Part shown: piece after piece, positions 22,570 to 35,726 of the stretch
Numbering within the stretch: the stretch's first letter is position 1
How the letters are laid out: every line of letters starts with the position of its first letter
NCBI GenBank assembly: GCA_022559845.1
Contig: CM040125.1
Location: 203,648,102-203,712,101, forward strand
DNA from: Amorphophallus konjac
Lineage: Eukaryota; Streptophyta; Magnoliopsida; Alismatales; Araceae
Length of the DNA: 64,000 nucleotides
Direction of reading: 5' to 3'
Program-made: the position numbers and the translations under genes
Notes under the pieces: model-generated
What the model saw: only the letters and a program-made list of their open reading frames with translations
What the model was told of the DNA's origin: nothing
Databases searched by the model: none

Positions 22570-24659
22570 AATAAAATTCCTCCAAGGCAAGAAATTTGAT
22601 GAGCTATTGTGGTAATACATTCCACTTTTACTTTCACGTTTGAATAACAATCTTTTGCAATTGTTCATAGAGTTTATTAGCTTCCACTCACGTTTTCTTG
22701 TTTGAATAACTATAACTTTGCAGTTGTTCACAAAGTCTTTACAAGCTAAACTCGTCTCTTTTTGTGAATAAGAGTTGAATTTTACACATAGTTGAACTTT
22801 ACACATAGAGCACACACATCTTACATCAATACACATCACACCTTTTCTTTTGAACACTTGTGAATACAAATAAAAATTAGTCATCTGTCACTTTGATGTA
22901 CAGACTTGCATAAACTTCATAGTCGTGTGCATGAATGCCATGATTCACCGGTATATAAAATGGTGTCAGTGGAAAGGTAGATTAAGTCCACCTGGAAGCT
23001 TTCATCATGCGTGAGTGTGGTCTTCGGACCTACGTACTTCACCACGTACCGGCAATCAACTTGCTTGAATACATCATTTTGACATGCTTGAATGTATATA
23101 ATTTACATCCGTCTCTTTTTGAACTCTTCTACGACCAAACAACCTTGTTAAATAAACTTGCATTGATTCAGATATTAATGGTTCATGACACATCTTAACA
23201 AGGTCATTTTGGTTTGTCAACCGTGCATACACTTAGGGGGAGACAAAACCTTGAAAATGCTAATTCATGTTTTACTATTTGTTCAATCTCTCACTTCATA
23301 TGGAACCTTGATACAACTGACTTCATTCGATAAGGATCTCTGTTATTCCACTAAACACTTTTAAGGATTCTTAAACCCCTATATTAAAGTCAAGTGCCTC
23401 GTGAGGAAAAAGCTGTCAGTCCCTCCAAAAAGTGAATAAGTGTGATTTGACATCGAGTACATCGGGAATCCCCCCTGAAATAAAGGAGGAAATTCGCATG
23501 GAAAAGTGTCTTATCCACATTATCATAAATGACGATACCGAGTAACCGGGAATTTCCTCTGAAACAAAGGGCATGTCTCGTGTCAAAAGGCTAGTCATGT
23601 TGCTATTTAAAATAAATACAAAATTGTATGGGACTGTGCGAAGCTACCAAAAGCCGAGCATTTTGTATTGAAATGTAGGGAGGAGAGATTCTTGTTAGTG
23701 TTACTTAGAACACATGATCATCCATATTACTTTGAAAGTCATTATTCATTGTTCACATGTTGAATCTGAGCTTGATTGTTTGAATGTATTTCCTGAATTA
23801 GTTGATAATCAATGGTCAAGCAGTACGTCTAATTGTAAGCACAACCATGTTAATATGGTTCATGGACATGTTTGCTCAAATCTATTGCATTCTTCCTATA
23901 CCCGTCCCTGAGGGACCTTCATGCTTGATTTTATACCTATGTATGCTTGTTTGTATGCATGCATGCTTAAATTGCATTATAAGAACTCAATTGTTGAACC
24001 CCCACAATTGTTATACATAACTCTCTTTGAATCTACAATCGTACTCATATTCCCTGAATTTCCTCTAAAATGGATTTTGCTGAAGACAAAACCATGTCGG
24101 TTTGATTGTTGAACTGAATCGGTTAGAAACACTCCCTTGTGACCAACTGAAAACTGTGATGGGCAAAAGGAATACAAATTCTGATTGAAATATTTTTGTG
24201 CGTTGAGTCACTACTCTGACATTATGTCAATTCCTCAGATTTTGTCTCATAATTCATTGACCACAAGTTCTAATGCATAGGGTTATTAGATTTACACTTG
24301 GCGACCCTAAAGTGCTTTAATCTTCAGTTCAGTGAAGTGCTCAGAAGGAAGGAGATAAGGTAAGCAATCCTGGCTTTATTGCTATTCATGAGGATGAAGT
24401 GTGCTCAATTGAAATTTGGCCTATTCCATGCAACATTTCAATTTCAATGATTTGTATTGGTTATTAGAAATGAAAGCTTGCATGTTTAATTGAATTGATC
24501 ATCCAAGTGTTGGTATTTGATTTCCCTTGTCCTAAATCAACTTCTCTTAGTTGAGCAACCCACATATTGCCCATTTTGTGTTTATCATTTAGTGGTTATC
24601 ATGGTTGGTTTAATTGGCCTTCAATTCACTGCGTTTCTCTTGATTTTTTAAAGTGCAGA
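22570..24659 (+). other. Element A 3' non-coding block of Sirevirus type
   Basis: No coding potential. 22900-23700 aligns well with the region between pol and PPT of F (27700-28450, inverted), including conserved hairpin-forming stretches around 23400-23600 and an extra polypurine tract CACTTAGGGGGAGAC at about 23230. A single TGTACAGACTTG (22897) matches the motif repeated in F's LTR. A GT-AG intron candidate is listed separately. Confidence 0.6.
24360..24658 (+). other. Candidate intron ahead of the env-like gene of A
   Basis: Donor AAG|GTAAGC at 24360 and acceptor TTTTTTAAAGTGCAG ending 24658 (299 nt, T-rich 3' end). It could be used to make a subgenomic RNA for the env-like frame downstream. 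Sequence pattern only. Confidence 0.3.
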
Positions 24660-24661
24660 AG

Positions 24662-24764
24662 AAGTGTCGGCCCCCAAGGTCGACACTCTTATCTCGTGTC
24701 CATCTGTTTCTAGCCAGACAGAAACGTCTCCAAAATGTGTCGACCCACAAGGTCGACAGTTTTG
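24662..24764 (+). repeat. Two GTCGACC palindromes in element A, internal
   Basis: AAGTGTCGG..GTCGACACT near 24662 and GTGTCGACC..GGTCGACA near 24736. The same palindrome type occurs three times in A's 3' LTR (38067-38252). Confidence 0.55.
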
Positions 24765-25045
24765 TTTCAGAACCCGATTCGAGAACCGGACAGCAGGGTT
24801 CACTCTTCACGCCGGTTCCTCTCTTGGTTCGAACCCAAGCTCACTTGGGTCTCTCTTCTGGTCGAACTGCATCGAACCCAAACCCCCTTTCTCTTCTCCT
24901 TAAACCCTTTCATCACCCATCTTCTTCTGCCCTATCGTTACATCCGCACACCCCCACGGTCGATCCCCCACTTCCCAAGCCTTCGCGGCTCCTCCTCTCC
25001 ATTCCTCTTCCAACCCTAGTGTCTCTCCGTCCACCCCATCTCTTC
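24765..25045 (+). other. Element A, region ahead of the env-like frame, interrupted by F
   Basis: Pyrimidine-rich, Pro/Ser-coding in short frames. Ends with TCTTC (25041-25045), duplicated at 35529-35533 on the other side of F. Continues at 35534 with another 190 bp lacking a clear frame until 35727. Confidence 0.45.
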
Positions 25046-27162
25046 TGTTGGCCCGGTTATGAGGCAAATAAGAGGGGGGTGAATTGATTGCCCACCCTTT
25101 TCAACAAAATATTAAGCAACTCAAACAGACCAGAGATATGAAGAATACAAGTAGGGCAGAGACTTGATTAAAACGAATGAACTAAATTCAATCAACCTCT
25201 CACAACTCCCCAGCACACATAAATGCTCACTCGGACAACTATGTTTGGACGGACAGTTGAGTACTCTCACGTCTCACCGTCACACACTTGAATAGTGAAC
25301 GGAAAATAAGATGACAACCAACACCAATCAAGCAAACCACAACACAGAATTTTTAGGTGGTTCAGACGCACCAAGTGCCGTCCTACGTCCACCCCTCTCA
25401 CCTCGAGAGGATTTCATTATGAACGCTGCTCGACGGCAGCAACCACACACACACGGACTCGACGGCCCAAACACGTGGGTTCTCGCACGACGACGAGACA
25501 ATCCACACACACTCGGAGCAAGCTCCGAGAATATCCAGATAGAGAAATAGAATAAAACGATACAAGCCCAAATATGAGATAAACGTTCTAAGCACAAGAT
25601 GACTAATAAGATTTGAAACAATGAAGATCTTCCCCTATATCCTTCAACCAAAGTCGGAGATATATGAAGTGTGTCTTGGATTGATAAACCAAGAGAAGAG
25701 GGAGCCGATCTACTAAGCTTCAGACGCCCAAAGCAAGGATGAAGAGGAAGCAGCTGCTGCCTCTAGATCTCTCAGTTTCGGCTCGTGAGGGGACGTCTCT
25801 GGCCTTCCTTCCCTTCTCCTTCAACAGATCACACACATTCCACTCTCCTTCTTCCTGCAAGATGAACACGTTAGAGCTCAAAAGGGTTCCAATCGATCGG
25901 AAGATAGAGACGGCTATTTATCCAAGGGGATTGAACCCCCAAGGGACTTAAAAGCCCTTTCCAAACCCCATTCACAACACATACAAAAAGCAAAGGTCGA
26001 CCTAAGGTCATTAGGGTCAAACGAAGTAAAGGCAGAGAAGATACATTAACGTGTGTAGCTCAAAATGCAAAAGCACAGACCTATGTATGCAAAATATAGA
26101 GAATTGTGTAGTGGCAGTGTATGCAGCAGAACATGTAGACTTGAATGCATGGTTGCGAATGTATGGACTTTGAATGCATGATAACGAGTGTATATACTTT
26201 GTATGTGAGGTTGCACAAATGCAGATAGGGAAGTCTACACATTGAATCAAGGATGCTCGGACATGCAGTCAACCACTGTATAGACTTTGTCTTGAAGGAT
26301 GCATATGCATATAGGAATGTATGGACTTTGAATATGAATGCTTGGACATGCCTTCAACGAGTGTGCAGACTCTGGGTGTACTGTGCAAACGATGCACAGA
26401 TATGCTCTGAACACGGGCTGTACAGACTTTGAATGATGCATGCACAAGACGATGTACAGACTTGATCTTGCGAACACAGGCTGTACAGACTTTGAATGAT
26501 GCATGCACAAGATGATGTACAGACTTGATCTTACGAACACAGGCTGTACAGACTTAGAGTAATGCATGCAGACTTGCTGTGCGTGTGTGAGACAATGTAT
26601 AGACTTGATGCACGGACAAAGCATATGCATGAACAAGCCACATAGAATGTATAGACTTTGCGTGGATGAGGCAAGGCTAACGGATGTATAGACTTGCTCA
26701 GCCGTGTGGTGTGCAACCATAAGACGATGTACAGACTTGCTGAAATGATGCATGAAACAACCGAGGTTGTACATATTTACTGCCAAAGAATGTACAGACT
26801 TGAGTTGATGCAGTCTAGGCAAAACTCTGTACAGACTTTATGTGGTCAGTGACGACCAATGCACCGATGCAATCCTTACAATGACTTGATGTGAACACAA
26901 GCAAACAGAACTTTGCAAGACTATTTTTAACATCTAACCAGCTTCAGACCCAAGTATTCAATAGATAGATGCACAGACCATTGTATGCAGCAGAGTATGC
27001 CAATGTGATGCAATGTGTTGCACTGACTCAAATGCGTGCAAGGTTAACTAATGCATCGACCTATTTTTGCCATTCTTCAAACATGTATACATGCAAATTC
27101 ATTGAGCCTGAAGTCATGACAATTCATTCAGAATCTTCGTGAAAACAGTCCGGGGCACAACA
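25046..27162 (-). repeat. 3' LTR of element F (left copy)
   Basis: 2,117 bp; minus strand TGTTGTGCCC...GGGCCAACA. Contains the Sirevirus block (AACCACCTAAAAA..., + strand 25349-25396), hairpins around 25400-25540, GGATAAATAG (25914-25923, minus) and a repeat array of TGTACAGACTT at 26045-26840. Confidence 0.93.
26045..26840 (+). repeat. TGTACAGACTT array in element F's LTR
   Basis: About 20 copies of TGTACAGACTT or TGTATAGACTT spaced 20-60 bp. In 26429-26560 they sit in a tandem unit of about 63 bp. Minus-strand open frames over this block are repetitive and not genes. The array recurs in the other LTR at 34415-35210. Confidence 0.8.
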
Positions 27163-27177
27163 ATCTCCCCCTTTTTG
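27163..27177 (-). other. Polypurine tract of element F
   Basis: The minus strand reads AAAAAGGGGGAGAT directly before LTR start TGTTGTGCCC. Similar tracts lie at about 27330, 28142 and 28172. Confidence 0.85.
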
Positions 27178-28672
27178 ACGAAGATAAAACCGTATAGAGA
27201 TCTATGATATTTGCATGATGGAAGACAAAACAGGCATGATCAAGATCAACTAACCCTTTTTGTCAAAAACATAATCAATCAAAGAAGTCGTGAATCTTCA
27301 TTCAAGCAATTCAAAGAGTTATTTCTCCCCCTTTTTGTCAGAGTCAAATAGGGGATTATGAAAGTGGTAAAGTATGAAGGTTAAGCCTGAATATGCACAA
27401 TTAACTGAATATGCACAAGTTAAGGTCAGTTATGCACATATGCACTCATCATACCATAAAATAGCAAACATGTTCTTTATGAACGGGTTAGGAAATATGC
27501 TATAGACCAAGAACATGAATTTCATGTGCAATAATAAAAGAGTAGTGCTTACAATAAGTGGTACTGCAAGACTCATGAGATATGGCTGATTCAAGGTGTA
27601 CATCCATACAATCACTCCCTAGATGAATATGTGAAATATGAGCAATGAAATCTAAATAGCATGGATTTTCAGATTTTCTAAAGAACACATATAGGAACTT
27701 TTCTTCCCTACACTTTCATACAACGTGCTTGACTTTTGGTAGCTTCGCACAACCCCACGAATATTTTGATTTTTTAAAGACAAGATGACTAATCTTTTGA
27801 CACGAGTCATGCCCTTTGTTTCAGGGGCATTTCCCGGTTACTTGGCTTCGTCATTTATGAAATTATGGATATGACACTTTTCAATGCGAGTTTCCTCCTT
27901 TATCTCAGGGGGGATTCCCGATTTACTTCATGTCAAATCACACTTATTGACTATTTTTGACGGGGCTGACAGCTTTTTCCTCACAAGTCACGTGATTTCT
28001 ATGTAGGGGTTCCAGAGTCCTAATATGTGTTAAGTGGAATAAGTGAAATCCTTATTAGCTAGATTCATTAACTCACATGTGCAAATTGTGTGAGAGATTG
28101 CGTAGAATGTAAATGATGAATTAGCCTATTCATGGTGATGTCTCCCCCTAAATGTATGCACCATTATAGCAGAAACCTCCCCCTTAGTATGTGCCATGTT
28201 AAAACATGTCCTAGTCAAAGCATTTTATTTAGCAAGGGCGTAAGGTCTTAGAAGATATCAACTAAAAGGTGTGTAGAATATCTACATACAAGCATTTTAA
28301 AATGATGTTTTCAAGTAATTTGATTACCGGTACGTGGCGGAGTACTTAGGTCCGAAGACCACACTCACATATGAGGAAAGCTTCCAGGTGAACTTGATCC
28401 ACCTTTCCACTAACACTATTTGATATACCTGTTAATCATGGCATTCATGCACACATTGATGAAGTATATGCAGTTATGTACATGCAGATGCAGAAAGATT
28501 AAAGCATGCATAATAACCAAAGGTGTTATTCACTATGATATGGATAAAAGACAAAGTTTAAAGAGTAAAAACGGTAAAAGCTTTTATGTGCAAATCAAAA
28601 GGTAATATGAACAGTTTCTTAAAAAAAATGAAAAGAGTGTTTGTACAATTCAGCTCAAAATCTCTAAGTGTC
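27178..28672 (-). other. 3' non-coding block of element F
   Basis: No coding potential. Three additional AGGGGGAG-type tracts and stretches able to pair with one another (27820-28000). Shares 27700-28450 with A (22900-23700). Extra polypurine tracts in this position are a known Sirevirus trait. Confidence 0.65.
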
Positions 28673-31434
28673 TTATCTGCACACTCCCAATTCTCTTCTT
28701 AGAAAGTAAAATTGTTCTGAATTCAAAGGCTTTGTAAATATATCAGCAAGTTGGTATTTTGTATCAACAAAAACAAGTTCAAAATCACCTTTATTAATAT
28801 GATCTCTTATGAAGTGGTGTCTAACTTCTATGTGCTTAGTGCGGGAATGTTGGACAGGATTTTTGGACAAGTTTATTGCAGAAGTGTTATCACACATTAT
28901 GGGAGTTTTCTTTAAAGAAAAACTAAAATCCAGCAATTGATGTTGGATCCAAAGCACTTGAGCCACACAACTGCCGGCAGCCACATACTCGGCTTCAGCA
29001 GTTGATAGAGCCACACAATGCTGTTTCTTTGAAGCCCATGAAACCATGCAGCCCCCAAGAAACTGACAGTGACCACTTGTGCTTTTTCGATCCATTTTGT
29101 AGCCAGCATAATCAGAATCAGTGAAAGCATGTAAATTAAATGAGTTATTCCTTGGATACCACAAACCAAGGTCAAGAGTTCCATTCAAATACCTGAAGAT
29201 CCTTTTCACGGCCGCTAAATGAGAGTCCCTAGGATAAGATTGGTATCTTGCACAGAGACAAACACTGAAGTGTATATCAGGCCAACTAGCAGTCAAATAA
29301 AGTAAGGATCCTATCATACCCCTAAAAAGTTTTTGATCAACTTTATTACCTTTTTCTTCCTCCATTTTCTGTGAGGTGGACATTGGTGTATCAAGGGGCT
29401 TGGCAGTCTCAAGTTGAAATTTCTTCACGATTTCTTGTGTATACTTCTTCTGGTTGATGAATATGCCATCATCCATTTACTTTATCAGTAATCCCAAGAA
29501 GAAGTTAAGCTCTCCCATCAAGCTCATCTCGAACTCCCCCTGCATAAGTTGGGCAAATTCATCATTCATTTGTGAGTTGGAGGCTCCAAAAATAATATCA
29601 TCTACATAAACTTGAACAATTAATGAATGATCATCACAAGTTTTTGTAAACAGAGTTTGGTCTATGTTACCTCGTTTGAAGCCGTTTACAATAAGAAATG
29701 AACTTAATCTATCATACCATGCCCGGGGAGCCTGTTTCAAACCATATAGTGTCTTGTCCAATTTGAATACGTGGTCGGGATATCTTTCATCTTCAAAGCC
29801 CGGTGGTTGCTCCACGTACACTTCTTCCTTGATTACTCCATTGAGGAAGGCACTCTTCACGTCCATTTAAAATAGTTTAATGTTCCTATGACAAGCATAA
29901 GCAAGTAAAATTCTGACTGCTTCCAATCTAGCCACAGGTGCAAATGATTCATCAAAATCAATACCAAATTCTTGAGAGTAGCCCTTGGCTACTAATCTTG
30001 CCTTATTCCTTACAACCATTCCATCTTCACTAAGTTTGTTTCGGAAAACCCACTTAGTTCCAATGATAGGATGGTCATCAGGCTGGGGCACGAGGAACCA
30101 CACCCGATTCCTTTGGAATTGGTATAGCTCTTCTTGCATGGCGAGAACCCAAGAATTGTCATTTAAGGCATCATCTAATGATTTAGGCTCAATGCTGGAA
30201 AGTAAAGCTAGATTATCGTGTATTTCTACTTCCCTCATTGAAGCCCGAGTTCGAATTCCTTCATCTACACCGTCGATCACGTTTTCCAATGGATGGTCCC
30301 TGTGCGCGGTCCATTGGTGTGGAAGGTTCGGATGTTGTTCTTGATCCACTTCTTCTTCTTCTTATTCTTTTTCTTCTTCTTGATTTGCTGCCTCACCTTG
30401 TTTGCTTGATTCTCCCTTTTCAACTTCGCCCTCACCATTGCTCTATTTGTTATGTAGCAAGCGGTGTTCACCGCCTCTACCCATAAATATCAAGGAAGAC
30501 CATTCTCGGCAAGCATGGTACGTGCCATCTCCACGAGCGTCCTATTTTTCCTTTCGACCACGCCATTTTGTTAAGGGGTTCTTGGTGAGGAGAATTGATG
30601 CTCATCCCCCTGTTTCCTGCAAAAAGTATCAAACTCATGATTTTCAAATTCCTTTCCGTGGTCACTTTGAATTTTCTGAATTGAATATCCTTTTTCATTC
30701 TGAACTTTTGTGCAGAAATCAATTAATTCATTGCAAGCATCACTTTTGTTAGCAAGATATAAAACCCATGCATATCGTGAGAAATCATCGACAATCACAA
30801 AGTCATAAAGCTTCCCGCCAAGACTGCGAGTCCTGGTGGGACCAAACCAGTCCAAATGTAACAATTGAAGGGGTTTTTCTGTAGACACAATATTTTTGCA
30901 TTTAAAGGATGCGGTGGTTTGTTTTCCTTTATTACATGCTTCACAAATTTTTAAAGTTTCAAAATTCAGTTTAGGAAGACCTCTAACTAGATCATTACGG
31001 TTCAGCTTCCTGATCACATTAAAACTGGCATGCCCAAGACGGCGATGCCACAACCAAACATCTTCACTTTTGTTAGCAACTAAACACAGTTTCTTTGGTG
31101 CAAGCTCATCAAAGTCAACATGATAAGTGTTGTTAAATCTCACACCTATGAACTTAATTTTCTGTGTGTTAGCATCAATAATTGTGCAGTGTGAAGATTC
31201 AAAAATCACTTTGTGACCCTTGTCACAAAGTTGACTAACACTAAGTAAGTTATGATGAAGACCTCTAACTAATGAAACATCTTCAATGCAGTGGTTAGGG
31301 TCCTTACCAATTCTCCCAATTCCTATGATCTTACCCTTGTCCTGTCCTCCGAAGATTACCATTCCGCCATTCTTCTCAGCAAGGTCTGCAAAGAGGAGTT
31401 TGTTTGCCTGGAGCATCCGCTGTCCAGGTACCAT
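28673..31434 (-). pseudogene. pol: Element F pol: integrase, reverse transcriptase, RNase H (three in-frame stops)
   Basis: From 31434: end of protease (NKLLFADLAEKNGG), GAG-pre-integrase zinc region (LWHRRLGHAS, CEACNKGK), integrase Asp in LHLDWFGPT and Asp in IQSDHGKEF. The first stop is at 30571, inside the integrase just before the QNGVVERK motif with the catalytic Glu. The segment at 30350-30460 is lysine-rich low complexity. Reverse transcriptase 30349-29480: [18 protein letters not shown], then [22 protein letters not shown] and catalytic YVDD; stops at 29867 and 29477. RNase H 29476-28673: FTDSDYAG, STAEAEYVA, CDNTSAI. All three stops are TAA where a CAA (Gln) fits the family pattern. 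Further breaks separate this from the protease. Confidence 0.9.
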
Positions 31435-31482
31435 TTATTATCTCCCGCCTTCATGCAGACCTGCACCAATTGCCAATCATGC

Positions 31483-33348
31483 TCATTTTGATTTGGGTAC
31501 CCAAGCAAGCTTGGGTCCCTCCACGTTAGCAATCCCAAGTGGCTCATAGTATCTACTGAAAAATAATTCATCATCATATTGCATGAGTTGGCATATGTAC
31601 ATCTCATGTCCTATTTTTCCACCATAAAAACACATGGGTCTTCTCCTACCAAAATGTTTCCTTTTATTTACATTTTTAAAGGTTGAGGGGAATTTGGAAT
31701 TAATAGCTTGTTTTCCAAAGTGTGTGTGTGAACATTCTCCTTGATAAAATGGATTTTTCACAGCATAATGAGCATGAGTTTTGTTGCTATGCATTGCACT
31801 TTGATTCTTATCAACTTATTTTTCTTTCTCTCTCACTTCCTTTCCATTCGCACTTTTCAATTTTTCAATTTCAATAACAAAATTCTCATTCTTATCTTTC
31901 AAGTTTACTTTGTACTTTTCACATTCACTTAGTTGAACATGCAATTTTTCAAACTCTTTGTTCAAGAGGTCATGCTTTTCTTGGATTTCTTCTTTCAGCT
32001 TAAATGCATTTTTCTTCTCTACATCTAAGCATGCTATCTCCTCTTCAAACAGAGACACTTTGGTTTCCAAAGCACCATTAGCATTTTTCAGATTTTTAAT
32101 CTGCATTTCAAGCAAATTGCATTTTCCACAAGAATTAGATGAGTGAACAATTTCATGGATCTTTTTCTTTAAAGTCATATTTTCATTTTTCATTCTTCTA
32201 TATTTCTCATCTAACTCTTCATAAGCAAGTTCCCACTGTTCATTTGAAATGGCGTCAGTGTCAGAAGTTACCTGTTCACTGTCGCTATTGGCCATGAGAC
32301 ACATCGTCTTCACGAGTTCTTCAATGTCCTGCTCCTCATCATCGGTCGTGGGCTCATCTTCATCTTCATCGCTCCATGTTACCTTCATGGCTTTTGCCTT
32401 CTTGCCCTTGACGACCTTTCCTTTCTTCTTTTGGAGCTCGGGGCATTCTCCTCGCATGTGCCCCGCTTTCTTGCATTCATAGCAAATGATTTCAGCGGCC
32501 TTGGGTGGTTCATTTCTTTGTCTTGGCTGCCTCTTCCCTTTCCTAAACTTCCCGCCAAATCTTCTGCTTTGGCGCAGGAATTGTCTTACCTTTCTTGTTA
32601 GCATAGCAACCTCTTCATCGTCGGTGGTTCCCAATGATTCCTCTTGGCTCGAGACACTCTCCGGGAGTGCTTTCAAGGCGATTGTCCCTTTCTTCTTTGG
32701 ATCCTCTTCCATCCTTTTGATCACATTGATCTCGTAGGTCATTAATGACCCTATGAGTTCATCCACGGTGAGTGTTGTCAAATCCTTGGAGCCTTCAATC
32801 ACTGTCACCTTGGTGTCCCAACTTGGTGTCAGTGACCTCAACACCTTCCGCACCAATTCCTTGTTGGTGAACTCTCTTCCGAGTGACTTCAGTCCGTTGG
32901 TGATCTCCATAAGTCGTGAGAACATCTTGGAGATATTTTCATCATCTTTCATTTTAAAGAGCTCGTAGTCACGGGTCAGCATATTCGCCTTTGTCTCCTT
33001 GACTTCTGTGGTGCCTTCGTAGATGAGCTTGAGCTTGTCCCACATTTCCTTGGCGCTGCTGCACATGGAGACACGAGCATACTCGTCAGGGTGAATAGCA
33101 CACTGAAGTATATTCAAAGCATTAAAATTCACAGTGGCTTTCTTTATAGAATCATCATCCCACATATCCTCGTCAGGGTTAACAGCATACGGACCATTCC
33201 TAATAATAGTCCATATTTCATGACTTTGCACTCTAAGAAATACGGTCATCCTATTCTTCCAGTATGGGTAATTACTCCCATCGAAGAAGGGTGGCCGTTG
33301 AATAGAATGCCCTTTGGGCATCATCCCCTTGTTGAGGTAGTTGGCCAT
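31483..33348 (-). pseudogene. gag: Element F gag (one in-frame stop) and protease start
   Basis: ATG at 33348, about 50 bp inside the PBS. Residues 18-250 form the copia gag domain (FDGSNYPYWKNRM near 22, AKEMWDKL near 99). The zinc knuckle CYECKKAGHMRGEC is at residues 289-302, then an acidic linker and a coiled coil to residue 510. A TAA at 31816 interrupts the frame, which otherwise continues to PKLAWVPK and a stop at 31483. A second knuckle near 31625 has its second Cys replaced by Gly (CFYGGKIGHEMYIC). Protease follows in another frame (WYLDSGCSR near 31425), so at least two frameshifts separate gag, protease and integrase. Confidence 0.88.
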
Positions 33349-33399
33349 TCCTAACAGATCTCTCTAAAACAGCTAGGTTTACTAAAAAGCAGAGCTAAG

Positions 33400-33411
33400 G
33401 CTCTGATACCA
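33400..33411 (-). other. Primer binding site of element F (tRNA-iMet type)
   Basis: The minus strand reads TGGTATCAGAGC two bases from the 5' LTR. Confidence 0.85.
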
Positions 33412-33413
33412 AT

Positions 33414-35528
33414 TGTTGGCCCGATTAGGAGGCAATTAAGAGGGGGGTGAATTTATTGCCCACCCTTTTCAACAAAATATTAAGCAACTCAAACAGACCA
33501 GAGATATGAAGAATACAAGTAGGGCAGAGACTTGATTAAAACGAATGAACTAAATTCAATCAAGCTCTCACAACTCCCCAGCACACATAAATGCTCACTC
33601 TGACAACTATGTTTGGACAGACAGTTGAGTACTCTCACGTCTCACCGTCACACACTCGAATAGTGAACGGAAAATAAGATGACAACCAACACCAATCAAG
33701 CAAACCACAACACAGAATTTTTAGGTGGTTCAGATGCACCAAGTGCCGTCCTACGTCCACCCCTCTCACCTCGAGAGGATTTCACTATGAACGCTGCTCG
33801 ACGGCAGCAACCACACACACATGGGCTCAACGGCCCAAACACGTGGGTTCTCGCACGATGACGAGATAATCCAAACACACTCAGAGCAAGCTCCGAGAAT
33901 ATCCAGATAGAGAAATAGAATAAAACGATACAAGCCCAAATATGAGATAAACGTTCTAAGCACAAGATGACTAATAAGATTTGAAACAATGAAGATCTTC
34001 CCCTATATCCTTCAACCAAAGTCGGAGATATATGAAGTGTGTCTTGGATTGATAAACCAAGAGAAGAGGGAGCCGATCTGCTAAGCTTCAGACGCCCAAA
34101 GCAAGGATGAAGAGGAAGCAGCCGCTGCCTCTAGATCTCTCAGTTCCGGCTCGTGAGGGGACGTCTCTGGCGTTCCTTCCCTTCTCCTTCAACAGATCAC
34201 ACACATTCCTCTCCTTCTTCCTGCAAGATGAACACGTTAGAGCTCAAAAGGGTTCCAATCGATCGGAAGATAGAGGCGGCTATTTATCCAAGGGGATTGA
34301 ACCCCCAAGGGACTTAAAAGCCCTTTCCAAACCCCCTTCACAACACATACAAGAAGCAAAGGTCGCCCTAAGGTCATTAGGGTCAAACGAAGTAAAGGCA
34401 GAGAAGATACATTAACGTGTGTAGCTCAAAATGCAAAAGCGCAGACCTATGTATGCAAAATACAGAGATTTGTGTAGTGGCAGTGTATGCAGCAGAACAT
34501 GTAGACTTGAATGCATGGTTGCGAATGTATGGACTTTGAATGCATGATAACGAGTGTATAGACTTTGTATGTGAGGTTGCACAAATGCAGATAGGGAAGT
34601 CTACACATTGAATCAAGGATGCTAGGACATGTAGTCAACCACTGTACAGACTTTGTCTTGAAGGATGCATATGCATATAGGAATGTATGGACTTTGAATA
34701 TGAATGCTTGGACATGCCTTCAACGAGTGTGCAGACTCTGGGTGTACTATGCAAACGATGCACAGATATGCTCTGAACACGGGCTGTACAGACTTTGAAT
34801 GATGCATGCACAAGACGATGTACAGACTTGATCTTGCGAACACAGGCTGTACAGACTTTGAATGATGCATGCACAAGATAATGTACAGACTTGATCTTGC
34901 GAACACAGGCTGTACAGACTTTGAGTAATGCATGCAGACTTGCTGTGCGTGTGCGAGACAATGTATAGACTTGATGCACGGACAAAGCATATGCATGAAC
35001 AAGCCACACAGAATGTATAGACTTTACGTGGATGAGGCAAGGCTAACGGATGTATAGACTTGCTCAGCCGTGTGACGTGCAACCATAAGACGACGTACAG
35101 ACTTGCTGAAATGATGCACGAAACAACCGAGGTTGTACAGACTTACTGCCGAAGAATGTACAGACTTGAGTTGATGCAGTCTAGGCAAAACTCTGTACAG
35201 ACTTTATGTAGTCAGTGACAACCAATGCACCGATGCAATCCTTACAACGACTTGATGTAAACACAAGCAGACAGAACTTTGCAAGACTATTTTTAACATC
35301 CAACCAGCTTCAGACCCAAGTATTCAACAGATAGATGCACATACCATTGTATGTAGCAGAATATGCCAATGTGATGCAATGTGATGCACTGACTCAAATG
35401 CGTGCAAGGTTAACTAATGCATCGACCTATTTTTGGCATTCTTCAGACATGTATACATGCAAATTCATTGAGCCTGAAGTCATGACAATTCATTCAGAAT
35501 CTTTGTCAAAATAGTCTGGGGCACAACA
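33414..35528 (-). repeat. 5' LTR of element F (right copy)
   Basis: 2,115 bp, the same structure as the left LTR; the conserved block is at 33718-33765 and the TGTACAGACTT array at 34415-35210. This copy would drive the genomic RNA. Confidence 0.93.
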
Positions 35529-35726
35529 TCTTCCAAGAGCATCCTCCGGCGAGCGGCGGCATTCGCCCCTCCTTCTTCCTCTTGAAGCTATCGCGGCGCC
35601 CTCCTTGAAGCACAGCCGGTTGAAGAAGGAGTTGCTTGTGGTGTGTCCATTCAGAGGTAGCCCTCCACCTGCTCGAGGATCTCACTGCTGCATCTACATC
35701 CTCCATCTGCTATCCAAGCTGCACAT

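Larger units (their letters stand above)
25046..35528 (-). mobile_element. Element F: complete Sirevirus (Ty1/copia)
   Basis: TSD TCTTC on both sides (25041-25045, 35529-35533). LTRs 25046-27162 and 33414-35528 differ by a few percent. Minus-strand order: 5' LTR, PBS (33400-33411), gag, protease, integrase, reverse transcriptase, RNase H, long 3' non-coding block with several polypurine tracts, PPT (27163-27177), 3' LTR. All domains are present but the frame is broken by at least four stops and two frameshifts. PR-INT-RT-RH order is copia; the long coiled-coil gag, multiple AAGGGGGAG tracts and LTR motifs indicate Sirevirus. Confidence 0.93.

Noticed and set aside
23993..25045. TGTTGAACCCC at 23992 as start of an additional LTR, because A's 3' LTR starts TATTGAACCCC
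   Set aside because: No polypurine tract before it, and the 600 bp that follow do not align with 37361-38000. Only the GTCGACC palindromes are shared.
30277..30471. Lysine-rich small frame as a separate gene
   Set aside because: It is the end of F's integrase (TACYITNRAM) followed by an A-rich low-complexity stretch within pol.
220..33411. TGGTATCAGAGC sites as tRNA genes
   Set aside because: Only the 12-13 bases complementary to the tRNA 3' end are present, each next to an LTR: primer binding sites.
26247..35082. Repetitive minus-strand open frames with KSVQPVFARSSLYI-like repeats
   Set aside because: They are translations of the TGTACAGACTT array in F's two LTRs; the same array is open in more than one frame and has no start context.
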